From a virus: a DNA stretch of 47,172 bases. The DNA lies in IMG/VR virus record IMGVR_UViG_3300047172_000014, positions 1 to 47,172 of that record. One strand, given 5' to 3'. Position 1 is the stretch's first letter, and each line of letters begins with the position of its first letter. The position numbers were made by a program, and so were the translations under genes. Below the pieces are notes generated by a model. That model saw nothing but the letters and a program-made list of their open reading frames with translations, was not told where the DNA came from and made no database searches. This document shows, piece after piece, positions 15,202 through 22,623 of the stretch.

Positions 15202-15383
15202 TTCATGTATTAATTGATCTAGTTATTTCATTGGGAATTTTTGTTGGTGGAGTTATTGTTGGTGCTAATAATTCGGTTAGTGTTGAAAAGGCTATTGCAA
15301 CTTTAAAGGCTGAGGAAGCTAAGGCACTAATGACCTTACAGAAGATTGGGGGGATTAAGAACACCCCGCCAGCGGCCCAATAA
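15198..15383 (+). CDS. Small membrane-anchored protein, 61 aa
   Basis: ATG at 15198 overlaps the SSB stop as ATGA. Residues about 4-25 (VLIDLVISLGIFVGGVIVGA) form a single membrane span, followed by a helical, probably coiled-coil segment (VEKAIATLKAEEAKALMTLQ). Its 3' end contains AGAACACCCCGCCAGC, matching 15 of 16 bases of the leader at 2428-2443. Function unknown; its placement suggests membrane tethering of replication proteins or a structural spacer gene. Confidence 0.65.
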   Translation: MIHVLIDLVISLGIFVGGVIVGANNSVSVEKAIATLKAEEAKALMTLQKIGGIKNTPPAAQ

Positions 15384-16219
15384 CACATCCTTTAATTGAG
15401 GACATCTACAAACTCGTAAAACACGGTAAAGAAATTGACGAGAAGGAAACAGCCAAGTTCGGCGAAATTCTTTCTCGTCTCATTTCAGACCGACTTGCAG
15501 AGTCAACACGTGAACGCAAGTTTACACTGCGGATGTCTAATATCGGTAAGGGTGCCAGACAACTTTGGTACGACAAGAATTACGGACGCGAAGAAAACTT
15601 AGACGGTAAGACTCTTTTAAAGTTTATTATTGGTGATATTACAGAGCAAGTTTTATTGTTTCTCGCTGAACAGTCAGGCCACAAAGTAACAGCACTTCAA
15701 AAAGAAGTTAGTCTCAACGGTATCAAAGGGCATATCGATGCTGATATTGATAACGTTACTGTTGATGTTAAGTCTGCTGCACCCTATAGTTTTTTAAAGT
15801 TTAAGAACGGCACATTGATTGAGAATGATAGTTTTGGCTACATTGAACAAGGTGCTGCGTATTCTAAAGCACGTGACACAGACTTTGCTTTTCTAGCCAT
15901 GGACAAAGTGTCAGGAGAACTTGCTTATCTTCCTTTTACCAAAGAGGAAATGAAAGTCTTTAAGGTTGAGGAGCGAATAGAGTTTGTTAAGAAAGCTTTA
16001 GACTCTGAAAACGTTCCTGAGCGTTGCTATGAAGACGAAGCAATGGGGGCTTCTGGTAATAGGAAGCTGAGTATAAACTGTTCTTATTGTGATCATAAAT
16101 TCCGCTGCTGGAAAGACGCCAATAATGGAATTGGATTGAGAACATTCATCTATTCAAATGGGCCTGTATTCCTTACTAAGGTTGTTAGTGAGCCTAAAGT
16201 GTATGAAAAGACGTTCTGA
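15380..16219 (+). CDS. Cas4-like PD-(D/E)XK exonuclease with an apparent ATA start
   Basis: The conserved LRMSNIGKGARQLWYDK, the nuclease core GHIDADID followed by VTVDVKSAAP (Asp, Asp-x-Lys) and the C-terminal cysteines CSYCDHKFRCW identify a Cas4/RecB-like exonuclease, the probable counterpart of T7 gp6. The first ATG (15533) lies inside the conserved LRMSNIG block, and about 50 coding-like codons precede it (DIYKLVKHGKEIDEKE and on). From the in-frame stop at 15356 onward there is no ATG, GTG or TTG before 15533. ATA at 15380 overlaps the previous stop as ATAA; ATT at 15395 is the alternative. I see no ribosome site. Confidence 0.82.
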   Translation: MTHPLIEDIYKLVKHGKEIDEKETAKFGEILSRLISDRLAESTRERKFTLRMSNIGKGARQLWYDKNYGREENLDGKTLLKFIIGDITEQVLLFLAEQSGHKVTALQKEVSLNGIKGHIDADIDNVTVDVKSAAPYSFLKFKNGTLIENDSFGYIEQGAAYSKARDTDFAFLAMDKVSGELAYLPFTKEEMKVFKVEERIEFVKKALDSENVPERCYEDEAMGASGNRKLSINCSYCDHKFRCWKDANNGIGLRTFIYSNGPVFLTKVVSEPKVYEKTF

Positions 16220-16234
16220 TAAGAAGGATAATAA

Positions 16235-16492
16235 ATGAACGACAACATCGTGTCCCTGGTTCCTGGTAGTAAGGAACAATCAATCCCTGAAAGTCCATAT
16301 GTCATTGTTGATAATGAAGACATCGAACATTATGGTAATGGTTTTCTGATTTTCACGTCTCATCACATTGCAATCATGAAAGAGTTACCCGGTCTGGGTG
16401 CTCTACCGATTGCCTTGGTTCCAATTGGTAATGTTAAGTACGCGGAACGACTCGAAGATGATGAAGATGCAACTGGAGATTCTTTCGAATAA
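16235..16492 (+). CDS. Protein of unknown function, 85 aa
   Basis: ATG at 16235 follows AGAAGGATAAT. The protein starts MNDNIVSLVPGSKEQSIPES and has a beta-rich core (YVIVDNEDIEHYGNGFLIFT; LPIALVPIGNVKYAERL) with an acidic C-terminus (EDDEDATGDSFE). It lies between the exonuclease and endonuclease I, and similar small proteins occur in T7-like replication regions. The stop overlaps the next gene as ATAA. Confidence 0.7.
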   Translation: MNDNIVSLVPGSKEQSIPESPYVIVDNEDIEHYGNGFLIFTSHHIAIMKELPGLGALPIALVPIGNVKYAERLEDDEDATGDSFE

Positions 16493-16851
16493 ATAACTTT
16501 AATTTTAAGAGCGGCTTCGAGAGAACGCTTGCGGCCGCTCTTACACTCAAAGGTGTACGATTCAATTATGAAGACACAGAACTGCCGTACAGACTTGAGC
16601 GTACGTACAACCCAGACTTTCACATACTTGACAAGTGTTTCTTTATCGAAGCTAAGGGTTTATTAGATAGAGATAGTAAAGCTAAGATGATTGCTGTTAA
16701 AAACCAACATCCTGAAATTGACATCCGCTTCGTCTTCATGGACGCCAACAAGAGAATACCTGGAAGTAAACAAACTCATGGTCAGTGGGCAGAAAAAAAC
16801 GGTTTCAAGTGGGCCGACGGGGAGATACCTGCAGAGTGGTTAAGTGAGTAA
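16489..16851 (+). CDS. T7 gp3-like endonuclease I (Holliday-junction resolvase) with an apparent ATA start
   Basis: The 120-residue frame matches T7 endonuclease I in order: NFKSGFE (Glu11), TYNPDFHIL (Asp43), FFIEAKGL (Glu54, Lys56), NQHPEIDIRFVF and EIPAEWLSE. These are counterparts of T7 Glu20, Asp55, Glu65 and Lys67. The enzyme cuts branched DNA, resolving recombination junctions and degrading host DNA. No ATG, GTG or TTG occurs between the in-frame stop at 16462 and Glu11. ATA at 16489 overlaps the preceding TAA, and a GGAG (16475-16478) lies ten bases upstream. Conventional gene callers would miss this gene. Confidence 0.88.
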   Translation: MNNFNFKSGFERTLAAALTLKGVRFNYEDTELPYRLERTYNPDFHILDKCFFIEAKGLLDRDSKAKMIAVKNQHPEIDIRFVFMDANKRIPGSKQTHGQWAEKNGFKWADGEIPAEWLSE

Positions 16852-17548
16852 GATATTATATATAGATATTGAATGGGCTCCAGCTAAGGCGTACGTCTGG
16901 CGAATGTACGACGAGAATATTAGTCCAGCACAATTAATCGACGAAGGTGGCTTACTTTGTTTCTGTGCTCATTGGCACGGCACCAAAGAATTTATGTTTT
17001 ACAGTAAGTGGGAACATGGTATAAATGGTATGGCTGAAGCGGCTCTTGCTCTCTTGAATCAGGCAGACGCGGTAATTACCTACAACGGCGACAAATACGA
17101 TCTACCCAAGCTTCGAGGAACCATTATTCTAGTTGGTCTTTCTCCTCCCGGTCCCATAACATCTATCGACCTTATCAAAGTCGTTAAACGTTTTGGCTTC
17201 GTTATGAATAGACTTGAGTACATCGGACCACTTCTTGAAGTCGGTAGTAAGATGAAACATGAAGGCTTTAAACTCTGGCGTCTAGTAGATGAGGGAGACA
17301 AGAAAGCTGAAGTACGGATGCGTAAATACTGTATTCAAGACGTCAAAGTTCTTGTCGCACTTTACAATCGCATCAAGCCTTATATTGAAAATCACCCGCA
17401 CCTCGGTGAGAACGCTGGTGAGTGTGGTAATTGCGGGGGTGACCATATGCAGTCTCGTGGTTATCGTAGGTCGAAGTTCTTTAAAACTCAACGACTTCAA
17501 TGTCAAACGTGTGGATCGTGGCAACTTGGTAAACGTGTTAAAGTGTAA
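16844..17548 (+). CDS. DnaQ-like 3'-5' exonuclease with a C-terminal zinc ribbon
   Basis: GTG at 16844 overlaps endonuclease I by eight bases. The 234-residue protein has DEDD-type motifs (LYIDIEWAP; VITYNGDKYDLPKLR; KYCIQDVKVLVALY). It then has a two-pair cysteine ribbon (CGNCGGDHMQSRGY and LQCQTCGSW) like those in transposases and nucleic-acid-binding proteins. Because the polymerase already has an exonuclease domain, this is a second RNase-H-fold nuclease, probably used in recombination or end processing. Confidence 0.85.
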   Translation: MSKILYIDIEWAPAKAYVWRMYDENISPAQLIDEGGLLCFCAHWHGTKEFMFYSKWEHGINGMAEAALALLNQADAVITYNGDKYDLPKLRGTIILVGLSPPGPITSIDLIKVVKRFGFVMNRLEYIGPLLEVGSKMKHEGFKLWRLVDEGDKKAEVRMRKYCIQDVKVLVALYNRIKPYIENHPHLGENAGECGNCGGDHMQSRGYRRSKFFKTQRLQCQTCGSWQLGKRVKV

Positions 17549-17703
17549 TGATTGACGATACTAAACTTACAGAATTAAGAAATATTCTGTGTGATAGATT
17601 TTCTGCTGAAGAGTTAGTTGAACTTCTCGGTCTTTCTACATTTGAAGTGTTTGATCGTTTTACAGACGAATGTATGGAGATTGATATAAAGGACATTCTG
17701 TGA
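17548..17703 (+). CDS. Small acidic protein, 51 aa
   Basis: ATG at 17548 overlaps the previous stop (TAATG), and the stop overlaps the next start (GTGA). The product MIDDTKLTELRNILCDRFSA continues EELVELLGLSTFEVFDRFTD. It is acidic and helical, like small proteins seen in many podovirus replication regions. Function unknown; it could be a protein-protein adaptor. Confidence 0.65.
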   Translation: MIDDTKLTELRNILCDRFSAEELVELLGLSTFEVFDRFTDECMEIDIKDIL

Positions 17704-18014
17704 TTGGACCTTGTGCAAAGACAAAAGTCAAATGTACAATCATTACACGAGATGGTGAACGTTTTGTCGGGGAAAATTTATGTGGCAATGCACAGTCTGT
17801 TTGTCCTCGTCTTCCCGGAGAAGGGTATGAGAAGTGTAAATCAATCTGTCAGACAATTGGACATGCTGAAGAGGTTGCCTTAATAAAGGCTGGTAGCAAA
17901 GCTAAAGGCGCTCGCGCTTATATTGAAGGTCATACATGGGCTTGTCAAAGTTGTCAGATACTTATGTTCAGTAAAGGTATTGAAGCATTTACAGTAGGAG
18001 TACCACCTAATTAG
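17700..18014 (+). CDS. Deoxycytidylate deaminase-like protein
   Basis: The 104-residue protein has the zinc site of the cytidine deaminase fold: GHAEEVAL (His55, catalytic Glu57) and WACQSCQ (Cys82, Cys85). A cysteine-rich loop (VCPRLPGEGYEKCKSICQTI) precedes it, as in phage dCMP deaminases. It would convert dCMP to dUMP and feed dTMP synthesis; no thymidylate synthase is seen here, so the host must supply it. GTG at 17700 follows AAAGGA. Confidence 0.82.
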   Translation: MIGPCAKTKVKCTIITRDGERFVGENLCGNAQSVCPRLPGEGYEKCKSICQTIGHAEEVALIKAGSKAKGARAYIEGHTWACQSCQILMFSKGIEAFTVGVPPN

Positions 18015-18354
18015 CGAAAACATTCCTGGAGCGGTAAAATATGATCAAGGCAAACCAAAACTCTTTAAAGGTGGACTTGACTACTTTCCAAATGCAATTG
18101 GCCTCGTTTCTGCCATCAGTCATTTCGGATCAACTAAGTACGCTTGGAAGGGATGGCGTTTCGTTCCTGACGGATTCGATAGATACACTGAAGCAATGGT
18201 ACGACACCTTGTCGCCGAAGGAAAAGATGATTTTCTGGACCCTGATAGTGGACTTCCTCACATTGGACACACCGCTTGGAACTCCCTCGCGAGGTGTGAA
18301 CTCTGGTTAGAAAATGAAAAAAAGAAATTGGATAGTCAAGGATCTAAAGTCTAA
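18010..18354 (+). CDS. dATP/dGTP diphosphohydrolase-like protein (DUF5664 family) with an apparent ATT start
   Basis: The 114-residue frame reads KYDQGKPKLFKGGLDYFP, FGSTKYAWKGWRFVPDGFDR, RYTEAMVRHLVAEG and GHTAWNSLARCELWLENE. This is the well-conserved phage family annotated as dATP/dGTP diphosphohydrolase. The only canonical-start frame here is a different one (18041), which is a shadow. Between the in-frame stop at 17995 and the conserved block there is no ATG, GTG, TTG or CTG. ATT at 18010 overlaps the previous TAG and lies nine bases after a perfect AGGAG (17996-18000). It would adjust dNTP pools with the MazG-like and RNR proteins. Confidence 0.85.
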   Translation: MSENIPGAVKYDQGKPKLFKGGLDYFPNAIGLVSAISHFGSTKYAWKGWRFVPDGFDRYTEAMVRHLVAEGKDDFLDPDSGLPHIGHTAWNSLARCELWLENEKKKLDSQGSKV

Positions 18355-18390
18355 TAAATACAGGCAACGAACAATACCAAACAAAAAGAA

Positions 18391-18430
18391 AAATCCTCCA
18401 GAGGACATCAAAAAGTCTCTGGAGGATTTT
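18391..18430 (+). terminator. Strong Rho-independent terminator
   Basis: A perfect 13-bp stem, AAATCCTCCAGAG (18391-18403) with CTCTGGAGGATTT (18417-18429), has a 13-base loop and is followed by TTTTATT. A-rich bases precede it, so it may work in both directions. It ends the replication block after the diphosphohydrolase; genes from 18447 may depend on read-through. Confidence 0.88.
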
Positions 18431-18446
18431 TATTCTGAGGTGAATG

Positions 18447-18851
18447 ATGATTGAATGTCTTATTTTAGGTGACAGTATTGCAGTCGGAGTGTCAAAGTTC
18501 ACACCAACTGAATGTAAAACTTATGCTCATGTAGGAATTAACTCTCGCGAGTTCAATCACCTTTATGGCACATACGATTTTGCAGCACGAGCTGTTGTAA
18601 TTAGCTTAGGGTCTAATGACTCTAAAACGCTCCACACTCAAGCTGAACTCAGACGTTTGAGGGGTCGTGTTATTAGTGGTAAAGTCTTTTGGATCCTTCC
18701 ACATAATTCAGAAAAGATTGATATGATTATTCAGTCTATTGCTAAAGAATATGGTGACTATATCTTACCTATTCATCGGACAGGTTCCGATGATGTACAC
18801 CCAACAATAACAGAATACAGAGAGTTGGCAAAGGAGATATTCCAACAATGA
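18447..18851 (+). CDS. SGNH-hydrolase-fold protein
   Basis: The 134-residue protein shows block I LGDSIAVG (Ser nucleophile), block III VISLGSNDSK (Gly-x-Asn) and block V DDVHPTITEY (Asp and His), the signature of SGNH/GDSL esterases. It has no signal peptide, so it would act in the cytoplasm or in the virion. ATG 18447, six bases after GAGG, suits translation better than ATG 18444. Known phage SGNH proteins deacetylate or de-esterify surface sugars, but the substrate here is not evident. Confidence 0.85.
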   Translation: MIECLILGDSIAVGVSKFTPTECKTYAHVGINSREFNHLYGTYDFAARAVVISLGSNDSKTLHTQAELRRLRGRVISGKVFWILPHNSEKIDMIIQSIAKEYGDYILPIHRTGSDDVHPTITEYRELAKEIFQQ

Positions 18852-19036
18852 TTCTTCTAATCGCATTCATTACATTTCTTAGTAGTACAAAGATAGAGCC
18901 AATGCATTTGATGGGTATCGCACCGTCCATGGAAATTTGTCAAGATCAAGTGAATAAGTTAACTGCCAAGGCAGAAGCTGACCCTCAAGTTGAAGGTTAC
19001 GTGTTTCAATGTATTGTAGTGCCCACTAAAACCTAA
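18848..19036 (+). CDS. Small secreted or membrane-anchored protein, 62 aa
   Basis: It overlaps its neighbours at both ends (ATGA and TAATG). The N-terminus MILLIAFITFLSSTKIEP is a signal peptide or anchor. The mature part holds two cysteines (MEICQDQ and YVFQCIVV) that could form a disulfide in the periplasm. Function unknown; small secreted phage proteins of this shape occur in many genomes. Confidence 0.65.
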   Translation: MILLIAFITFLSSTKIEPMHLMGIAPSMEICQDQVNKLTAKAEADPQVEGYVFQCIVVPTKT

Positions 19037-20904
19037 TGAATGATTATCAAAAATACATCGCTTACAGTCGATACTCTCGATGGCTTGATTCTGAAAAACG
19101 AAGGGAAACTTGGGAAGAGGTAGTTAAACGCTACTGTGACTGGATGTTTAATCATGTTGGTGCAGAAGTACCGATTGATTGGGCTGAGTTAGAGAAGGCA
19201 ATTGTTGATCTAGAAGTAATGCCTTCTATGCGTTGTTTAATGACTGCTGGTCCCGCACTTGATCGAACACATGTTGCTGGTTATAATTGTGCGTACTTGC
19301 CAATTGACAGCACACGGGCATTCGATGAAACTATGTACATCTTGCTCTGTGGTACTGGTGTTGGATTTAGTGTCGAACGTAAATACATCGATCAATTACC
19401 AGTCATCGGAAACACTCTTAAAGAGACACCAGTTGAAATTGTAGTCCCCGATTCAAAAGAAGGTTGGGCAATTAGTCTCAGGCATCTTATCGATCACCTA
19501 TATGAGGGTCGAGTTGTCAAATGGGACTTGTCTAGACTTAGACCTGCGGGAGCCAGACTCAAGACTTTCGGAGGACGAGCGAGTGGACCTCAACCACTTG
19601 ATGAATTATTTACATTCATTAGTACTTGCTTCAACAAAGCTCAAGGACGAAAACTAACATCTTTAGAGTGCCATGACATTATGTGCAAGATTGCTGACGT
19701 TGTTGTCAGTGGTGGTGTTAGGCGGTCAGCAATGATTTCATTGTCTGATTTTGAAGACTCCAAGATGAGAGACGCAAAACATGGAGAATGGTATGTCAAC
19801 AATCCCCAGCGAGCACTATCTAATAACAGCGCTGTGTACTTGGGACGACCCGATAACGGAGACTTTCTTCGAGAGTGGCTCGCATTGTACGAAAGCAAAA
19901 GTGGGGAAAGAGGCTTATTTAATCGCGAAGCATCTCGCTCCCAAGCTGGTCAAAATGGACGTCGCAACACAGATTTTGACTTTGGCACAAATCCATGTTC
20001 TGAAATTATTCTTCGACCAAATCAATTCTGTAATCTTTCAGAAGTCATCGTGCGAGCTGGAGATAATTTTCAGACCTTGGCAAGAAAAGTTCGACTTGCT
20101 ACAATACTCGGAAGTGTTCAGTCCACGCTCACTAACTTTAAATATCTTCGCTCCTGCTGGAAGCGCAATACAGAAGAAGAGCGCTTACTGGGAGTCAGTC
20201 TCACCGGACTTTACGATAACGAAATAATTTTAAACGCTAAAATTTTAGGTGACTTAAAGGAGATAGCAATTGCTACAAATAAAAAGTACGCTGAGTTGCT
20301 TGGGATTCAACCTTCTGTCGCTATCACTTGTGTTAAACCTTCCGGTACTGTCAGCCAGTTGGTGGACAGTGCTAGCGGCCTTCATCCTCGCCACAGTAGT
20401 TACTACATTAGAACTGTACGAGGTGATAAAAAAGATCCGATCACCCAGTTCTTGATCAATCAAGGTGTTCCTAATGAACCTGATGTAATGAAACCAGACC
20501 ATACTGTTGTCTTTTCTTTCCCTCAAAAGAGTCCTAAAAAGTCTGTACTTAGGTCTGAACTAACAGCCATCAGTCATTTAATGGATTGGAATTTAATTCA
20601 AGAGTACTGGTGTGAACACAAGCCTAGCGTAACGATTAGTGTTCGTGAAGACGAGTGGATGGGTGTTGGTGCTTATGTGTACGATCACTTTGACATATTG
20701 TCTGGTGTGAGTTTTCTTCCTTACAGCGAACATACTTATCGTCAAGCACCTTATCAAGAGTGTACGGAGGATGAGTACAATGACTTTGTTAATCGAAGCC
20801 CTAAGTTCATCGATTGGTCTAAGTTTAAAGAGTACGAAACTGATGACACAACCACAGGAAGCCAAGAATACGCCTGCTCAGCAGGATTCTGTGAAATCAT
20901 TTGA
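19036..20904 (+). CDS. nrdJ: Class II (adenosylcobalamin-dependent) ribonucleotide reductase
   Basis: The 622-residue protein follows the monomeric B12-dependent RTPR pattern. It has SMRCLMTAGPALDRTHVAGY, NCAYLPIDSTRAFDE, CGTGVGFSVE, the radical-site strand NPCSEIILRP with NQFCNLSEV, KPSGTVSQLVDSASGLHPR and a C-terminal redox pair (YACSAGFCEII). It makes deoxynucleotides from ribonucleotides without an oxygen-dependent subunit and needs a host cobalamin supply. It is shorter than the Lactobacillus enzyme (739 residues). ATG 19036 overlaps the previous stop. Confidence 0.93.
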   Translation: MNDYQKYIAYSRYSRWLDSEKRRETWEEVVKRYCDWMFNHVGAEVPIDWAELEKAIVDLEVMPSMRCLMTAGPALDRTHVAGYNCAYLPIDSTRAFDETMYILLCGTGVGFSVERKYIDQLPVIGNTLKETPVEIVVPDSKEGWAISLRHLIDHLYEGRVVKWDLSRLRPAGARLKTFGGRASGPQPLDELFTFISTCFNKAQGRKLTSLECHDIMCKIADVVVSGGVRRSAMISLSDFEDSKMRDAKHGEWYVNNPQRALSNNSAVYLGRPDNGDFLREWLALYESKSGERGLFNREASRSQAGQNGRRNTDFDFGTNPCSEIILRPNQFCNLSEVIVRAGDNFQTLARKVRLATILGSVQSTLTNFKYLRSCWKRNTEEERLLGVSLTGLYDNEIILNAKILGDLKEIAIATNKKYAELLGIQPSVAITCVKPSGTVSQLVDSASGLHPRHSSYYIRTVRGDKKDPITQFLINQGVPNEPDVMKPDHTVVFSFPQKSPKKSVLRSELTAISHLMDWNLIQEYWCEHKPSVTISVREDEWMGVGAYVYDHFDILSGVSFLPYSEHTYRQAPYQECTEDEYNDFVNRSPKFIDWSKFKEYETDDTTTGSQEYACSAGFCEII

Positions 20905-21037
20905 GCTCGCAGTTGAAAAAGATATTGTTATGCTTGAAGATGGTGATTGGTATTATTGGCCTGTAAATAATAACGGTGCTTATTCTGCACGTACTTTAAA
21001 AGCAATTGCTACTTTGTTAGACAGAAAAAATACATAA
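20891..21037 (+). CDS. Small protein of unknown function, 48-64 aa
   Basis: GTG at 20891 has an AGGA four bases upstream and overlaps the reductase by 14 bases. ATG at 20843 (MTQPQEAKNTPAQQDS) would add 16 residues at the cost of a 62-base overlap. The core is VEKDIVMLEDGDWYYWPVNN and it ends RTLKAIATLLDRKNT, resembling small acidic-aromatic phage proteins. It is the last rightward gene. Confidence 0.6.
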   Translation: MKSFELAVEKDIVMLEDGDWYYWPVNNNGAYSARTLKAIATLLDRKNT

Positions 21038-21042
21038 TAAAA

Positions 21043-21074
21043 AACCCCCGCCGGGATTTCTCCTAGCGGGGGTT
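21043..21074. terminator. Bidirectional terminator between converging gene blocks
   Basis: AACCCCCGC (21043-21051) pairs perfectly with GCGGGGGTT (21066-21074) around a 14-base loop. On the minus strand the stem is followed by a T run (TTTTTTATTATG), making it a good terminator for the late genes. In the plus direction it lacks a T run but still stands directly after the last rightward gene. Confidence 0.85.
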
Positions 21075-21080
21075 AACTAT

Positions 21081-21317
21081 TTAAGCCGCAGGCGGTGCGG
21101 GTGGCGTCGGTACGGGCGGAGCACTGACACTATCGAGAGCGTTCGATAGCGCTTGAGTGTCCTCAGCGTCCTTGGCCGCAACAGCGCCGGTCAGACCATT
21201 CACATAGGTAGTAAGGCGATCCAGTTGAGCTTGGAATGCAGTAGAAACAGCCATGAGTTTTTGTATCTCCTCTTCTAATTGATTAAGTTTTCTGGAAGTG
21301 ATAATCCTAAACATCAT
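21081..21317 (-). CDS. Small coiled-coil protein with a proline-rich tail, 78 aa
   Basis: The product starts MMFRIITSRKLNQLEEEIQK and continues as a helix with heptad character. It ends in an Ala/Pro tail (SAPPVPTPPAPPAA). It is the last late gene before the terminator and overlaps the gene upstream by four bases. It may be a minor virion or lysis-associated protein; no family is recognised. Confidence 0.6.
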   Translation of the reverse strand: MMFRIITSRKLNQLEEEIQKLMAVSTAFQAQLDRLTTYVNGLTGAVAAKDAEDTQALSNALDSVSAPPVPTPPAPPAA

Positions 21318-21544
21318 TTAATCACAGGATAGTTAGGATACCCCGCACTTTTCTTTGCACCCCGTGCGGCTGGGGGTCTCGCGTCACTAAAAGCATTGTG
21401 GTTAATTAGAAAACCATTCCCACCGGGTGCTTTTGGTTGTGACATTTGTAAGTCCGCTTGAGGGGTCGCAAAACCGCCACCCCCCGGTTCGAGTTCTGAA
21501 AACGAAACTGGTTGCAAAGCCTTAGGTTTACTTGCTCTGATCAT
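21314..21544 (-). CDS. Low-complexity protein of unknown function, 76 aa
   Basis: The protein is rich in Gly, Pro, Ala and Lys (ELEPGGGGFATPQADLQM; RPPAARGAKKSAGYPNY) and looks disordered. It overlaps the spanin gene by 17 bases and the next gene by four. I looked for an outer spanin with a lipobox here and saw none. Function unknown. Confidence 0.55.
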   Translation of the reverse strand: MIRASKPKALQPVSFSELEPGGGGFATPQADLQMSQPKAPGGNGFLINHNAFSDARPPAARGAKKSAGYPNYPVIK

Positions 21545-22112
21545 TTGTCTTTCCTATCTCTACTGCCCAGTTATGAGCAGCTTGAAGTCGTGCTGTATTA
21601 ATAGCGCAAATTTGTGCATCATCCATTGTTATAGTTATGGTTGAAGAAACTTCGGTATTTGTACTGGATCCGTCAGCGATTTGGGTGGTGTTGGAACTGC
21701 CACTACCACTGGCTGCGCGGATGTTACCTTGAGTGGTTTGGAGGCGCAAGAGATTAGCACGATAGGTAGCAAGCAGATTACTGTAGTTCTTGTCAGCTTT
21801 GATAGCTTCATCTTTTGCCTTATTAAGTAAGTCGGCTTTCAGGTCTTTTGCTTGTTTATTAGCAGCGTCCTGAGCAGCTTTATACGCTTTAATATCAGCA
21901 GCATGGGCCGCCCTTTCAATATTCAACTTGTCAGAAGTATGTCTCCACTCGTAACTAGTTAAAGTGAGTGTTGAAACCAATAACCCAACAAGACATTGTT
22001 TCCAATACTTTTCAAAGAAAGGAAGCGATGATTGAAAAACGGGAGCAATATTAGAGAGTAAAGGGCCGATAGAATTAAGTAGTACTATTAATGGATTTAG
22101 AAACGGGAACAT
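21528..22112 (-). CDS. Probable inner-membrane spanin (Rz-like)
   Basis: The 194-residue protein has an N-terminal hydrophobic region and a membrane span around residues 35-53 (KQCLVGLLVSTLTLTSYEW). A long periplasmic coiled coil follows (AADIKAYKAAQDAANKQAKD and on) and then a Ser/Thr linker. The C-terminus MDDAQICAINTARLQAAHNW is typical of Rz proteins of several proteobacterial phages. It would bridge to an outer-membrane partner to complete lysis. It follows the endolysin with a 38-base overlap; the partner was not found. Confidence 0.78.
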   Translation of the reverse strand: MFPFLNPLIVLLNSIGPLLSNIAPVFQSSLPFFEKYWKQCLVGLLVSTLTLTSYEWRHTSDKLNIERAAHAADIKAYKAAQDAANKQAKDLKADLLNKAKDEAIKADKNYSNLLATYRANLLRLQTTQGNIRAASGSGSSNTTQIADGSSTNTEVSSTITITMDDAQICAINTARLQAAHNWAVEIGKTNDQSK

Positions 22113-22623
22113 CCGCTAATCCTTTTGGTGTTATTGTAGAGAGACATAAATCTTTCTCTCTCTGTCTTCTAAACTCAAGACCTTTGTTAAATTTACCATT
22201 AGTGTATGTGTATTTCATTAGGTCATTACAACCCTGAACGAAGTTACCAGAATTAAATTCACGAGCTACTGAACTCTTATCGTAAGTACCTACACCTACA
22301 TTATAACTGAAACTGATCGCAGATGCAAGTACATAAGGATGATAAATTAAATGTGGACTAACCTTTAGTACACCACTAGCAGCCTTCTCAGCGTCTTGTT
22401 GTGTCAACTGAGAGCATTGTTGATCGCTGTACACTTTGCCAACAACAACATCAGGACCAGTGTGTCCAGTACAAACAGTAAGAACTTTTACCTGATCGTA
22501 ATAAGGTACATTACGCGTTCCTTCGGAAGTCTGAATTGATGGAATAGAAACCCCCATGACTATACCCATCAACGCAGAACCAACTCCCGTAACTACGTTT
22601 GTAACTCTAGGGTTGTTGTTCAA
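22075..22623 (-). CDS. SAR-type endolysin, GH24 lysozyme
   Basis: The 182-residue protein has an N-terminal weakly hydrophobic signal-anchor-release segment (VVTGVGSALMGIVMGVSIP). The T4/P21-type muramidase core follows: SEGTRNVPYYDQVKVLTVCT carries Glu34, Asp43 and Thr49 with spacing as in T4 lysozyme. ISFSYNVGVGTYDKSSVARE and EFRRQREKDLC complete the fold. It cleaves peptidoglycan and is held inactive on the membrane until the membrane is depolarised. It sits directly behind the holin-like gene. Confidence 0.93.
   Translation of the reverse strand: MNNNPRVTNVVTGVGSALMGIVMGVSIPSIQTSEGTRNVPYYDQVKVLTVCTGHTGPDVVVGKVYSDQQCSQLTQQDAEKAASGVLKVSPHLIYHPYVLASAISFSYNVGVGTYDKSSVAREFNSGNFVQGCNDLMKYTYTNGKFNKGLEFRRQREKDLCLSTITPKGLADVPVSKSINSTT

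Noticed and set aside
18041-18310. 89-codon frame starting at ATG 18041
   Set aside because: The conserved diphosphohydrolase-like protein is in another frame over the same bases (18010-18354).
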